In this document: in pieces, positions 52,548 to 64,000 of the stretch | Layout: the number at the start of each line of letters is the position of its first letter | Numbering within the stretch: position 1 is the first letter of the stretch | From: Balanoglossus misakiensis | Lineage: Eukaryota > Hemichordata | Assembly (NCBI GenBank): GCA_040954595.2 | Contig: CM082576.2 | Location: forward strand, 1,612,001 to 1,676,000 | Length of the DNA: 64,000 nucleotides | Direction: 5' to 3' | Made by a program: the position numbers and the translations under genes | Notes under the pieces: model-generated | Seen by the model: only the letters and a program-made list of their open reading frames with translations | Database searches by the model: none | What the model was told of the DNA's origin: nothing

Positions 52548-52867
52548 CTTCGAGCTTGTGACCTGACCTGACCTGACCTGACCTGACCCAGGACGCTACA
52601 TCAAGAAAGTGACAGCGAAATTATCGCCAATGGGTAAATTGACCTACTGGGTGGCTCCTCAAACATAAATAAAGAAATAAAAATAAAGAATAGAGCTAGT
52701 CTAGCAACAAAATATCCTGATGCAAACGTTAAATGAAATTTGTCGCAAACCGAGAATCATGTACGACAAGCGCACTCTTTTATGGTAAATAAATTTATTT
52801 CAGTCAGAACATACTGACAATGACATGATAATACGAATCAAGCGACTCGGAAGATTAGGAAGTAGCA
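52548..52867. promoter_or_regulatory. Shared 320-bp bidirectional promoter of the Kelch gene and AP4M1
   Basis: The two start codons are head to head, 320 bp apart. The interval includes six tandem TGACC units next to the Kelch start (52559-52588), an A-rich stretch with several AATAAA-like words near 52665-52690, and a 14-bp perfect palindrome AAATAAATTTATTT at 52787-52800 on the AP4M1 side. No canonical TATA box is placed for either gene. Confidence 0.6.
52559..52588. repeat. (TGACC)6 pentanucleotide tandem, nuclear-receptor half-site array
   Basis: Six perfect TGACC units, 12 bp upstream of the Kelch gene ATG. On the minus strand this is (GGTCA)6. It contains overlapping AGGTCA half-sites, the core bound by nuclear receptors, and any two non-overlapping sites ten bases apart form a DR4 arrangement. 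Binding is an inference. Confidence 0.75.
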
Positions 52868-55800
52868 ATGCTTTCGCAGCTTTTCATATTGTCTGCAGGA
52901 GGAGACACGTTAGTTAACAAAAACTGTATCCTTTACATACAATTCCCCCGCTGGTGGCGCCCAACCACAGGGAGCTCTTCCTCTGTGTGTGTACATGTAT
53001 ACGTGTGTGTGTTGTCATTGATAAAAAAGATATATGCGAAAAAAATATTTCAATAACTTTTGCCCCGCATATGATTGAGTTTCAACAAAAATACATTCAT
53101 CATAGTCACTGAAACTGTGCCATATATTATGAGGATATTGGAAATGATTTTTTTATCCATACCAGGGGCACTTATAAGACTTTTAGTGTCACTATATGTA
53201 CATGCATGTACCCCATGTAGTAATGAATAAAAGTATTTGCAAAAAAAGTTAAAAACAATTTTCCTTGACAGAGTATATAGACAGATGTGATGGGATAAAA
53301 GATGCTTCAGAAACATTCTTGCAAAAATTGCACCATTATAAAGGTGAACAAGCACCCCCGATGCTTGTAAGTTGAATTTCTTATTGTGACCAGTGGGATT
53401 TTTGGCCAAATGTAGTACATTTCTTGTGGGTTGCCATGTTCACAGAGCCAGTTTATGGTTGCAATTCTTAACAAATGATATCCAGAAGGGCAGCACCTCT
53501 GCATCAAGTGTTAACATTAAAAAGTTGCAATATCTCAAAATGTTTTCATAGATTACCTATACAAATGTATGTTACACTGGAATAAAATAATTTTGATCAA
53601 ATGGGAGCAGTGTTCTCGATGCTATTTTCTTTTATTCAGTTGTATTCTTTCATGAACTAAACTAACTCTTCCAACAACATCTTATAGGTGACACTTTCCT
53701 TCTACGGCCTTCACAGATTTTTTATATGAGTGTATATAGCAAGTTTAATTAACCAAACATTAATGTCTTTCATTTTCTTCTGAATATGTGTAGGAAGTTG
53801 ATGGCTCCTTCTTTGTCTACATAAAGTGCAATGACCTCTATTTTGTGTGTACAGTCAATCAAAGTGTGCAGCCTGTCACTGTGTTAGAATTCTTGGCCAG
53901 GTGAGTGTCATATGTCCATGAACCAAACTACAAGAAACTGGTAATATATATAGTGGTTCAATTGACAGACACACCACAGATTTCATTTCAAGAAAAATAA
54001 GGGCACCAAGCATGATTAAATCACCAAATAATTAAAAATTGTTTTTCAGGGTCAGTAATCTTTGTAAAGACTACTGTGGTATTCTCAATGAAGAAGCCAT
54101 CCGTTTAAACTTTGCATTAGTTTATGAGTTGTTAGATGAGGTGATGGTAAGTATACTCAAATTCTGTTGTCAAAAATTACAAAAATATCACAAATAGGAA
54201 ATTAGTAGGTGATAAGGAAAGTCTTCAGGCAGTATGTGAATTGTGGTTTGTATTTGTATAATCCTGCATTCACTTCACCCACGGCTGTAATGATTAGCAA
54301 AGAATTTGACTTTGACTTTGTCCAGGATTTTGGCTGCCCGCAAAACACGTCTACTGAAGGTCTAAAGGCTTACATTCAAAACGACCCAGTGTTGATAAAA
54401 CCAGATCGACAGACAAGCATAGTATCTTCAGGACTGGTAAGACATTCCAGTTTACTACTATTGAATCAAGTTTGTTTTCTTGGGTGAACTTTTACATGTA
54501 GGTTAGAAAGAGTTTTAATGTTGAGATATTTTGTGAAATGATAGTGCTGATGTGAAAGACTACAAATTGTATATTACATAATTTACCACCAAGCACCACT
54601 TTTTAAGTGAATTTATTGTGTCTGTCTGTCTGTGTGTGTGTGTCTTTCATAGTTTGGTGCAGATCATCAGCTTGCCCCAAGTACAGCAGCAAATAAACCA
54701 ATATCAGCATCAAGACGAGAACAGGTAGGTAGTGAGCAGCCATTTTGAATGCAGATGGCTAAAAGATCGCCATATGCTTTCAATATTTTGTGATTTGTGG
54801 CCATGTGAAAGTGATGTTTAGGAAGAAAAGTTTTCTTTCAGCTTTCAGCTATTCAAGTCACATCCATGGCAGATTTAAAATGAGGGTTTGAATGCACTGA
54901 TAATTCAAATAATAGGTGTTGCCAGTTTGTTTCTTCTAGTTGTCTAACTGACTAATCCTAGCCAGCCATGACTGATCAAAACTATATGTGCTAACAAGAT
55001 AAAACATTGTCAAACTTTATATTCCTAATTCAGAAAGTATTCATTTTTTAGTTTGATTATTCACAGAATGAAGTGTTTATTTTTTCACATTTTTCTGTTT
55101 TTCACAGCTTACTCGTAAGAATGAAATTTTTGTCGATGTGATTGAGAGGCTCACTGTTCTTATTGCTGCAAATGTAAGTGAAATATGCACAGTGTTAAAT
55201 GTCTGCCCAAATTGTACATTACACCACAAAATGAAAATTATAAGAGGATTGCTTTGACTCACTGCCAAGTGTTACCAGTTGTTCAGAATGAGTAAGCTTA
55301 CCCTTGCTAGCATGCTACACACATCAAGACTGATCCAAAGTGACAAATTCAAGTGTAATTTGGTTGAAACACCCAATAATAGAAAATTGAAAGTTTATTT
55401 TTGTAATTACAGGGTAACACAGTACGCAGTGAGGTTGATGGTACCATACAGATGAAGAGTTTCCTTGTTGGTTCACCGGGTAATTTTGTTTTGATGATAA
55501 TGACATGTGATTTTATTAGTCTTTGATATACATGTACCATACTATCTCCCAGGACTCATGATGTTATTTGTATATAACTTGAACTTGACAATACAGATAT
55601 AAAAATGGGTTTAAATGAAGACATAGCAATTGGGAAGGCAAGTAATACTGGCTATGGTACTCATGTCAGACTGGATGGCATCAATTTCCACCAGAGTGTC
55701 AATTTGGATGAATTTGATCATGGTAAAATTGTCAGCGTTATTCCACCAGAAGGAGAGGTGAGTTTTCTTGACGGACTTTTAAGACATGAACCTAGTCAGA

Positions 55801-56949
55801 TTTTTTTGTCAAAAACTGCCTTCACATGTAAGATTTTTGGACTTTGATATTTGATTATATCTAGGAATGTTGAATCACTAGTAATGTCTTGTATTTTCAG
55901 TTCACATTGCTTACATACCACATATCTGGAGAACTTCCATCACCACTGCCATTCCAAGTATTTGCATATGTTGAAGATGACCAAGAGAGAAGGTGACAGT
56001 GTTTTTTCATCGTGAAATTCATTATTTTACAGTAGATGCTGGTAAATTTGATTGTGGCACATATCTCCTGTTGATGGTATTGTTACATCATGACATTCTG
56101 GCAAGGAGGGTGGGAGTAATGTTGTTACCTTATTTCACCTTTTTCTTGAATTTTGTCTTTCATATTTTTATGTTTGACTTATTGACTATTTTTGTTTCAA
56201 ACAACAGTCAACTATGTGTACAGTTGAAGGTGCGATGTGACGTCCCATCCAGAGACCATGCGGTAAATGTTGTTGTCAGATTACCAGTTCCTAAAACAAC
56301 AACAGAGTGAGTAACATGTTTTATTAGGTCCCATTTGGCATATGTATGTATACACCATTTAATTGAATTGAGTTGAATTGGATAAAAATCGAATTGAAAT
56401 ATTCAGTCATATGCATGATTGACATGATTAGTTTGTATAACGTTCTGACTGGTCATCTGTCATTTTGTGAGTATGAATATAAGAACGTTCAGTCTGTCAT
56501 TGGTGCCTACTGTGTTTTCAGTGTTACAGGAACCATCAGTGGGGCTGGAGAATCACTGGAATACAAATCAAGAGACAAACTGGTTTTCTGGAAAATCAAA
56601 AAAATCCAGGGATCTACAGAAGTGGGAACCAAGTTGACGGTATACTATCAAGTCTTTTATGTGGGGCTACTAATAGCTCTCATCTTTTGATTGTCATGAA
56701 GTAAGTTGAACTAATCAGAAAATCATAATTATATCTTCTTCTTTTGGCCAACAGGTTTCTGTTCCAAACTGTTGCAAACAAACCAGAATGGAACTAGGAC
56801 CAATCAGTCTCGAGTTCGAAATCCCAATGAGTGTACTGTCTCACCTACAGATTCGCTTCTTACGTGTCTTCGACAAAGATCATTCTTATGTTCCTCTGAG
56901 ATGGGTCAGATATGTTACCCACTCAGATTCCTACGTAGTACGGCTGTGA
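52868..56949 (+). CDS. AP4M1: AP-4 adaptor complex subunit mu, complete, 13 coding exons
   Basis: Medium chain of the AP-4 adaptor, which sorts cargo such as ATG9 at the trans-Golgi network. Coding exons: 52868-52925, 53281-53366, 53794-53900, 54050-54146, 54326-54436, 54653-54724, 55108-55173, 55413-55479, 55597-55757, 55901-55992, 56208-56306, 56522-56639, 56755-56949. All borders are GT/AG with consistent phases; 442 aa (human 453). The N-terminal longin-like domain (about 1-140) starts MLSQLFILSAGGDTLVNKN. After a Ser/Ala/Pro-containing linker, the mu homology domain (about 178-442) starts RKNEIFVDVIERL and has INFHQSVNLDEFDHGKI, GELPSPLPF and the C-terminus RWVRYVTHSDSYVVRL. The exon 2 acceptor (GAGTATATAG at 53280) was chosen because it alone gives an open frame that aligns with the family (NYRCDG). 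AP-4 mu normally reads tyrosine-based signals; the domain appears intact. Confidence 0.95.
54621..54642 (+). repeat. TCTG/TG microsatellite before AP4M1 exon 6
   Basis: (TCTG)3 followed by about five TG units, only about 10 bp upstream of the TTTCATAG acceptor at 54652. It takes the place of part of the polypyrimidine tract. Confidence 0.75.
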
Positions 56950-57835
56950 TAATACATGAATGTATGGTTGGTGTTGTCAAACTACATCCAGCTGTTGGCT
57001 CTCTAGCTTCAAAGATTTGCATGCTCAGTATATGTCGTATGCCAGCACATGCACGTGACAAAATCTTTCAGTCTATGTGGTTGTGTACTGAAAAGTCTAA
57101 GCCATGCTTTGGTAGAAGGTGCTTACTTCATTGGCAGTAAAAGCATCAAAGACGTAGTAATAATAACACCATTTTATTTTACAAGTTGTAAAAGTTATAA
57201 GCGTACAGTTTTTGATATGCCCCTTAACATCTAATGCCCTAGACAATGACAATAATGGAAACTACTTGACATTGAGAAGATATTAACAAATTATTGAATA
57301 ATGTAAGCATTCACATTGTTCAAATGCACATGCTAATTTGTGATCAAAAGAAACGCTACAGAGAAATGGGGCAAGTCAAAATCACAATCCTACGCATATC
57401 TACAGAAAGTATAGAAAATACTATGAAGAAATAGTCACTTTGTTAGCAACTATTCAGTATCATGTTTTTCTAAAAGAAGGTTTAATTTTTTTGAATCAAC
57501 CTTTTTTGTTTGTTTCTGTATATGTGAATTAAAGTCTAATTGCTATGGCAACAAGGTGATTTATTATATTCATGCTGAGTAATCTTTTTTGTTGTCAATT
57601 CTCTGTGTGCAATGAGGAGTTTGCATTTATTGAAGATCTGGAAAATTTAAAATACAGAGAATGAAAATGTACATATTAAGAAAGGACATAAATACTGTAA
57701 TAAAACCGAGAAATTCTCACTTGTCATACTTTCTAGCACAGCTCTCTCTTTTTCTTAAATATTTAAATTATTTACATGAATAAGTTACTGTGGCTATCTG
57801 TTTATGTTACAATAAAGAATACTTATATCTCTATC
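56950..57835 (+). other. AP4M1 3'UTR
   Basis: Non-coding sequence after the TGA stop. Two AATAAA hexamers are seen, at 57699-57704 and 57811-57816. Use of the second gives a 3'UTR of about 0.9 kb. No other gene was recognised. Confidence 0.55.
57811..57816 (+). terminator. AATAAA, probable AP4M1 polyadenylation signal
   Basis: Canonical hexamer 862 bp after the stop, with another at 57699-57704. On the opposite strand TTTATT (minus AATAAA) occurs near 57870, so a minus-strand transcript could end here as well. Confidence 0.5.
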
Positions 57836-59299
57836 TTTCATCTTGGCTATATACACAACTCTTATTGTTTTATTTATTTTTAAAGCCTCCAAACTTTTTT
57901 TTACCCAAAGAAAGCCTATCTTGATATTTGGTTAAACCCAAAGAAAATTTGTTCATGTTTTCTATGTGAATTTTCTATGGCTTGTTTTATGCACAAGTCA
58001 CATTTCTTTTTGTCATGCAAGTGACCTTTGAACTCCGAGTTGATGGTGGAAAACTTCCTGAGAACAGTTTCTACATCTGATATTTCTACTACTTCAAGCA
58101 AGTGTAGGTCAGTTATATTCAATCACACATTTGTAAAAATTTCAAATTCCAAACTTTTTGAAAATGATGTGTACAGATTTATTTTAGTCTACCCAATTAG
58201 AATCCATAATGATTACAAGATGAAAGTTGTTTCAATTCTGAATTTTTCCAAGGTGACCTGATCTCTAACAAAATCCTGTTTGACCATAAATGAACATTTT
58301 CAAAATCCTATTTACATTTTGGCAAGCTAATTTCAAAGTAAACATTTTTTTTTTCGCAAATGCAATTGACCAAGATACTTTTCAAAACTTGGGCTGCAAA
58401 ACATACATCTCAAATTAATGTGACAGCGCCCCCATGAGCTCAAACAAAATTCGGAGCTCCATGGAAACTAGAACTCTGTGATATCATTAGTGTATTGTGA
58501 TAATTCTTGTATTTTTTTTATGAGTTTGACCTACCACAATATTTTAATGCACACAGGAGTCAACTTCTAATGATCCATGTGTGTGGTACACTGCAGTAGA
58601 TTATGATGGCTGGTTGTTTTTTTTAATGAAATTTGAAAAAGCAGATACGACAGTCAGAACAACAGTGCCATATTTTGTCAAGCAGTGTAATGTTTAAAAA
58701 AAATATGGTAATAATTTCTGTTAAGAAGGGGACTAAATGTTTTGAATACATTTAATGCAATGTTTTTGGCAAACTTCATTAGTGAAAAGTCACAAAATGT
58801 GTCACTGCTTTCGGTTATATACTATGTTCTAAAGAAAATGATGAAATTTACCAAATCAGAAACTTAGGAAAACAGTATATATTTTAAGTTAGTTATTGCA
58901 AGAGGGGAATAGAATTCAACATTTCACAGAAATAAAATGTGTAAGATCCAGAGGGTGCCAGTAAATGGGAAAGCCTAGATAGAGCTGATAGATTCTTCTG
59001 TCACTTCCAGAGAATGTAAAGTTTGTTGTCACTTTACTCTACACATGTCCTGTACCACACAGATGAACCACTAACACTTTAGTGTGCACAAGCTAAGTTT
59101 GTACCCAACCTGTGAACATAGTCACTTTGAGAAAAAATTTAAACAATGCAATCTACATCTATAGTAACCTCATACAAAATATCTGCAAGAAAATGAATTC
59201 AATTGTACGAAAAAAAAAATGACAACTTGATTTTACAAACACACAGAATCTGAAGGCAAAGGTGTCTGGGGCAGTCTCTTGAAGTCATAATATATTTTA

Positions 59300-59331
59300 T
59301 GTTTTTTTGTTTTTTGTTTTTTGTTTTTTTA
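59300..59331. repeat. Low-complexity GTTTTTT run
   Basis: Four blocks of T6-T7 separated by single G residues. Simple sequence; on the minus strand it is A-rich. Confidence 0.8.
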
Positions 59332-61668
59332 ATTAGTACATTATTTTCACACACACATTTAGAAACACACTCTGTCAATGTGACAAAGTAGTCAATACCA
59401 GCCATGCAAGGTTCTTGGAAATTTTAAAGATTGTCATTTTTCCTCATTTGCTGAATCGTACAATTGTCAGATTTAAATTTTGTACACAAAAACAAACATT
59501 CATGAGAAGGTGATGTTTCTTTTTGTTCCATACACACTAAATATCTGAAGAATGACTACAATCATTTACATGTTTACAGTGATTTTTTTTTCAAGAACAG
59601 ATCTCTTGAAGGGCACTATAGAAGTAATATCACTTTTCATTGCTTTGGAAATTCTCTATAAATTCTTTAGCTACAGCATATATGTTTTATATTAAAATCT
59701 GCTGAATACATCTATAAAGAAAGCACCAAGGTGAATTTAGTTCCCAAGTGATGCCTTAAAGAGATGAAGACAAGGACATTTCATCTATCTTTAGTTCTGT
59801 CTCCAAGCAACAGCTGATAAACTGCCCAGCATCTACATTCTGCCCTCTATAGTCCTCTGTTGGCATTGACAGTGCTAGACTTGAATACACCCATGGACAC
59901 AAGCTGCTGTTTTTTTTGTTTATCACCATATCACTTATAAACAGTCTAGTTCAAGTGATAATCAGTGATGACTGCCTCTTTTTAAAATTAAATGCTAATT
60001 AAATGACAGAAACAAATATTGTTTTTATCAGGAATATGAAAAAAGCTGCAAAAAAATTGTAAATGAGGCCAATTTTTGTTAACATTTAATTAAAGTAGGC
60101 ATTTCATGTTACTGCCAATATTTGTTACGTTTCCAGTCCTGCAGGAGTGGTTCTGTTTTGACACAGCACAGTCAGCAAACAATAAGAATTGGGAAGGAAT
60201 CAGATGCTGTACTTTATTCTGTTTTTACTTTTTATAGAATTATATTTAGTTTCAATGCATGGCTTTGCCGAAGTTTTGTATGTATTATCAAGCGCGCGCA
60301 CACAGGGGAACTCAATTGTATACTTTTCACATGACATTGTATACAAGAATAAAATATCTTCTTACACCAATTGGACAAGTTGAATTATTATGCTTTTTAT
60401 ATCTGAAGCATAGTTATTATCGACGGTCCTAAAACTGCAAGTGGTATTTCCATATATTATAGGAGGTTGGGAAGAGTGAATTACCTTTTCCCAACGTGGA
60501 AGTTGGAATGGAGAACACACCATGGTTGGTCATTGAGCAGACAATCTACAAAATAATAAACACTGACAAAAGAAAACATGATTGACAGAAACTCAGAGAA
60601 GCACTCTTGCCCCATCATCTGTAGTCTTGGTTGGCAGCATTTGCCGGTTCATTGATCACAACTTGACACAGCAATGTGTTTGGAGTGGACAATTTTGTGC
60701 ATGCGAAATCAGCGTATTTGGTATTTTGTGTCGCTTACATCCCAATGGGACTGGATTTTACAGAAAACTATTTTGTCCAGGATTTCAGAATTTATTGACG
60801 TTTAATAAACTGTCTAGAAGCACCTTAGTTGGATTTCAAAAACTTTAAGTTGTATTTAGGATACTCCACACTAATAAACAAACAAGTGCATAATCATAGG
60901 AAGTCTGCTACAGCTGTAGAAATAGCTCTAATAATTCTTACCTTTTCGGGGAGTTCCAATTTTGACCAATACTTCACTCATAATGCATTCTTATGGTATC
61001 AGATGGCTGTTACATGACCCCTAAACTTTAGAAGACAGAATTTCTTATTACATTTATGAAATGAAGATCAATTTTCATTTGTCTTTCAAATAAATTTCAT
61101 TTCTGAGCTCAACAAGAGTCGAAGTTACTAACAAGAACCAACCAAGCTTAGAATTTGTCAAAAGCACTGTTTGCGTGTTCAGGATGCCAGTTGAAAAATG
61201 CAACTCCTTTTTTTTGGTTATGATGAATATAATCTACCATAAACACCATTATTAGAGTAGGATAAGAAAAACGGTCCAATTTGCGTTTTTGACTGTCTGG
61301 GGGATCTATGTTTTCAGGAAGGTCTCTGTGCAGGGAAATCTCTGTCTTCATGATTGAATTGAATGAATTCTCATGATGCCTACTTCATTAGATTCTCAAA
61401 TTTGTCCCAGGTGTTTTGATTTGAAGGTCAGAGGTCAGTCAACTACATTACCAAAGAAATTTCACCATGAACAAGGTCAACACACTTTGAAATGGAGCTT
61501 TCTTTTCATGGCTAAAACATGAATAATTAAATGTGAAAACCCTTAAATTAAAAATGTACTACTTTAAAATGAGTGAACTGATTTGAAAAGAGCATCAGTA
61601 TATACAACAACTGCATCTAATTGCTGTAAAATCTAGAAACTAGATATTGTGAACCCCATAATGACAGG

Positions 61669-61740
61669 AAAATGTCATTTTAAACATTTTCAAGTGAAAA
61701 AAATGTCATAATAAACATTTTTCAGTGAAAAGAAAATGTC
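61669..61740. repeat. Short minisatellite, unit about 28-31 bp, 2.4 copies
   Basis: Units begin AAAATGTCAT and end CAAGTG or TCAGTG at 61669-61696 and 61697-61727. A partial third unit ends at 61740. Copies differ by several substitutions and a 3-bp length change. Confidence 0.65.
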
Positions 61741-63930
61741 CCCTTCATTGTCTGTTTTTCCAACTATGGCTCTCCAAAGACAGCCATTAGAAACACAACC
61801 AGAGAAATACTCTTGTTAAAGAGACAGTGTTCTTAAACTTAAAATATTTCAATGTACATTTGAAATTGACTATGATTTTTGTATTTCCCTCTTCATGTGA
61901 TTCTGCTGGTGTGGCTGCCAACAGCATTTTACATCATGTTCCGCCAATGCTCGGAAGTTTTCTCATCATAAAACGGGCCTGGGATAAAACAGAGAGAGAC
62001 ATAGACAGAAGCCACAGTTAGTAACATACTTTGCAAAATGGCAGAAAATACCAATCACACTAATTAGATTTCACTCACATTCCAGGAACTGACAATTGCA
62101 TCTGCGGATTACAAGCCAAGAAGCTGAAAACATTACGGCATCAATATCTGATTATGAAAACAAAGATATGAGATTTTACCTAAGCATCATCCTTATCAGC
62201 TTCTCTTTTTTCTGTTACTATAGCAGCATCACCATGGTAACAAACACAAGTACAATGACTTCCCACACACAACTCACCCCAGGGGAGAATCAAAGTTCCA
62301 CACTCTTCTCTTAAACTCATTATGAAAAGTGCATTCACATCTGATCAATCTTAAAACCAAATTACCACACATACCAAAACCATTCAAGGGGAAAAATAAT
62401 CATGCAATAATTAAATTACTGTGTAATCATACTGTGGTTTCACACATTTCTGTACCATTATGTATTATTTATCCAAGAGATCCATCAGCTTTTTGTTGTA
62501 TGTTATAATTTCCCCTGTACATTGTATATATGTCATTCATCTGCCAAGAATTATGGGAATGTAATTCAAAGCTATTGCTATCTCCACCTGCACCAGAAGT
62601 TGATATGTACACCCAAAGTTTTTTTCAATAAATCCAAAATAAAGTTGGCCATATGCATTCATCTATTAACACAAGTTTTTGTCAAATTGACATAAGTACA
62701 TTCAAGTGTGACAATTAATTTTGGCCATTTGGTTCAATGAATACACATACCCGTTCGAGTACCACAATTTCATTACTATGGCGACAGGAGTAGACTCTGA
62801 TACTCCCTCGCTATCGGGATATAAGATGCTCATACTTGGGTCAATGTGATGGGCAAGACACACTTGGGTAACACATGCTCCTTGTCATGATCTCAAGTCA
62901 CAGTCCAATCGAAAGGAAACAAAACTGTGATTGGCTCTATGTCTACCTTATATTATATTTTTTCTAATCAAGAATAACATGACACACAGAGCAGTGATGC
63001 TGAAGATGTCAAGCGACAAACTGGTACAAACCAGACACATCTATGTGATGTACTTGGATCACATTCTCTTTGAACAACACTGGCTGGAATGATTTTGGGT
63101 TTAGACGGTATGTCAGTGTTGTCTGACTGTCAATCTTGTCACCTTGGTGACAGGCGACAATTTATTGAAGATGACTCAACCTGTCAGTCTATTTTACCCA
63201 ACACCATGATCTTTAACGTCTTTGTGTTAACATCTTTGTGTTCATGAAATCACAAACTTTAATTCAAATTTGGTATAAAAACTCTCACATCAACCATATG
63301 ATTGTGTTGACCATTACAAGTTTAATCCACCAAGATGTCCCCCAGAATGCAAAGCGTCACGTGGGATTTTGCCAGCATGGCCGAAACTCGTTCTTTGGTT
63401 CAATTCATGTTCACAAGAACCAGTTGGCTGCTTTTGGTAACAAAATGCAGATGCAGGCTTACTCGTGTTATTGCACATTATATATACAGGAGTAAAGAAA
63501 TCTGTGATTTTGCTGAAAATGTGTGATTGAGAGAAGGTGTGTGGCAAGATAGTACAGAGAATAATAACTGGAGTGCATATTAACATTTTGTTTACCCCTA
63601 TTATGCAAAAGTATGCAAAAATGTAGCGTGACATAGACACTGTGTGTTACTATCAAATCAATGATGCATAGTGCAATAACAATTACATGCGATTTTCCAT
63701 GATAATTGAATTTATGTGGTTGTTTGTCTTGTATTTCCATGACAACTACACAAACAAAAACAAAAATCTGGCCAATTTTCCTTTCATCATATCATGTGGT
63801 GCAAAATGGAGACACTTCTAGCTTTGACTACATGCTGATTTTTTACTAATTGTTTTTTTATTATTCTTTTTTTGGGGGGGACATTTGAGCTGAAATTACT
63901 TGAAAGTAAGATAGACAAGTAGTACCCGGC

Positions 63931-63999
63931 TCAACTCTGGCCAAAAGTCTCCATCTTGTTCGCCAGGCTTGGTAGTTTAGGAATGAGAGATTTGGTCTG
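63931..63999 (-). CDS. Possible C-terminal coding exon of an unrecognised minus-strand gene (partial)
   Basis: From the right edge, one minus-strand frame reads 22 codons (QTKSLIPKLPSLANKMETFG and two more residues) and ends in TGA. The composition looks more like a protein C-terminus than its AT-rich surroundings, and the GC content rises here. There is no similarity I recognise, and the upstream part is outside the window. If real, the region to the left would be its 3'UTR. Confidence 0.25.
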   Translation of the reverse strand, partial: QTKSLIPKLPSLANKMETFGQS

Positions 64000-64000
64000 A

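Larger units (their letters stand above)
57836..63930. other. AT-rich region without a recognisable gene (6.1 kb)
   Basis: I found no exon with family similarity or a chain of phased splice sites on either strand. It contains homopolymer runs, a GTTTTTT-type low-complexity run at about 59300-59331 and a short minisatellite at 61669-61740. It may be intergenic, or a long 3'UTR/intron of a minus-strand gene whose end lies at the right edge of the window. Confidence 0.5.

Noticed and set aside
52868-53056. Unspliced AP4M1 exon 1 frame running to 53056
   Set aside because: Similarity to the AP-4 mu family stops after VNKN. Splicing at 52925 to 53281 restores the family sequence and keeps the frame open.
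57916-58122. Minus-strand 68-codon frame with protein-like composition
   Set aside because: No family similarity recognised, no flanking splice signals forming a gene, and it lies in AT-rich non-coding sequence just beyond the AP4M1 3'UTR.
63238-63640. Overlapping open frames of 63-108 codons on both strands
   Set aside because: Several frames are open at once, none shows a domain or phased splice sites, so none can be preferred.

Overview
The window is eukaryotic nuclear DNA. Genes are split by GT...AG introns, protein-coding exons are short, and the background is AT-rich. Four spliced genes and one intronless gene can be read with good confidence. The orthologues are animal ones, and the intron-rich structure, many TACATGTA-like words and MITE-like repeats suggest a marine invertebrate, probably a deuterostome such as a hemichordate, echinoderm or cephalochordate. 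The species cannot be fixed from sequence alone.

Layout: (1) 1-250, minus strand: a possible first two exons of an unrecognised gene running off the left edge. (2) 699-3752, plus: complete cytosolic malate dehydrogenase MDH1 (7 coding exons, 338 aa). (3) 3890-4835: a non-autonomous DNA transposon with 29-bp terminal inverted repeats, in the MDH1 3' region. (4) 5726-18237, plus: complete UDP-glucose pyrophosphorylase UGP2 (15 coding exons, 509 aa). Its introns hold a long foldback element and a GC-rich hairpin-forming insertion. (5) 20684-47680: a 27-kb satellite with an 87-bp monomer, roughly 290 near-identical copies in the core, divergent copies at both edges, one inverted segment, a higher-order repeat of about 25-26 monomers, and a 100-N assembly gap. 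(6) 47885-50486, plus: MTHFSD without the C-terminal RRM (6 coding exons, 288 aa). (7) 50736-52547, minus: an intronless BTB-BACK-Kelch gene (603 aa). (8) 52868-56949, plus: complete AP4M1, the mu subunit of adaptor complex AP-4 (13 coding exons, 442 aa). (9) 56950-64000: AP4M1 3'UTR, then about 6 kb of AT-rich sequence with no recognisable gene, ending with a possible C-terminal minus-strand exon at the right edge.

The genes do not form one pathway. MDH1 (malate/NADH metabolism) and UGP2 (UDP-glucose synthesis) are consecutive and co-oriented, which resembles their neighbourhood on human chromosome 2p15. The Kelch gene and AP4M1 are head to head across 320 bp and probably share a bidirectional promoter. 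MTHFSD and the Kelch gene converge, 249 bp apart, and each has an AATAAA overlapping its own stop codon.

The most unusual element is the satellite. Its edge and core families differ over much of the monomer but keep an 18-bp near-palindromic box, CATGAGCTATAACCCATG, and a second AAAGTCGA block. Both orientation switches and most of the truncated-monomer junctions fall at that box. A second notable point is the C-terminal tripeptide AHL of MDH1, which fits the peroxisomal PTS1 consensus.
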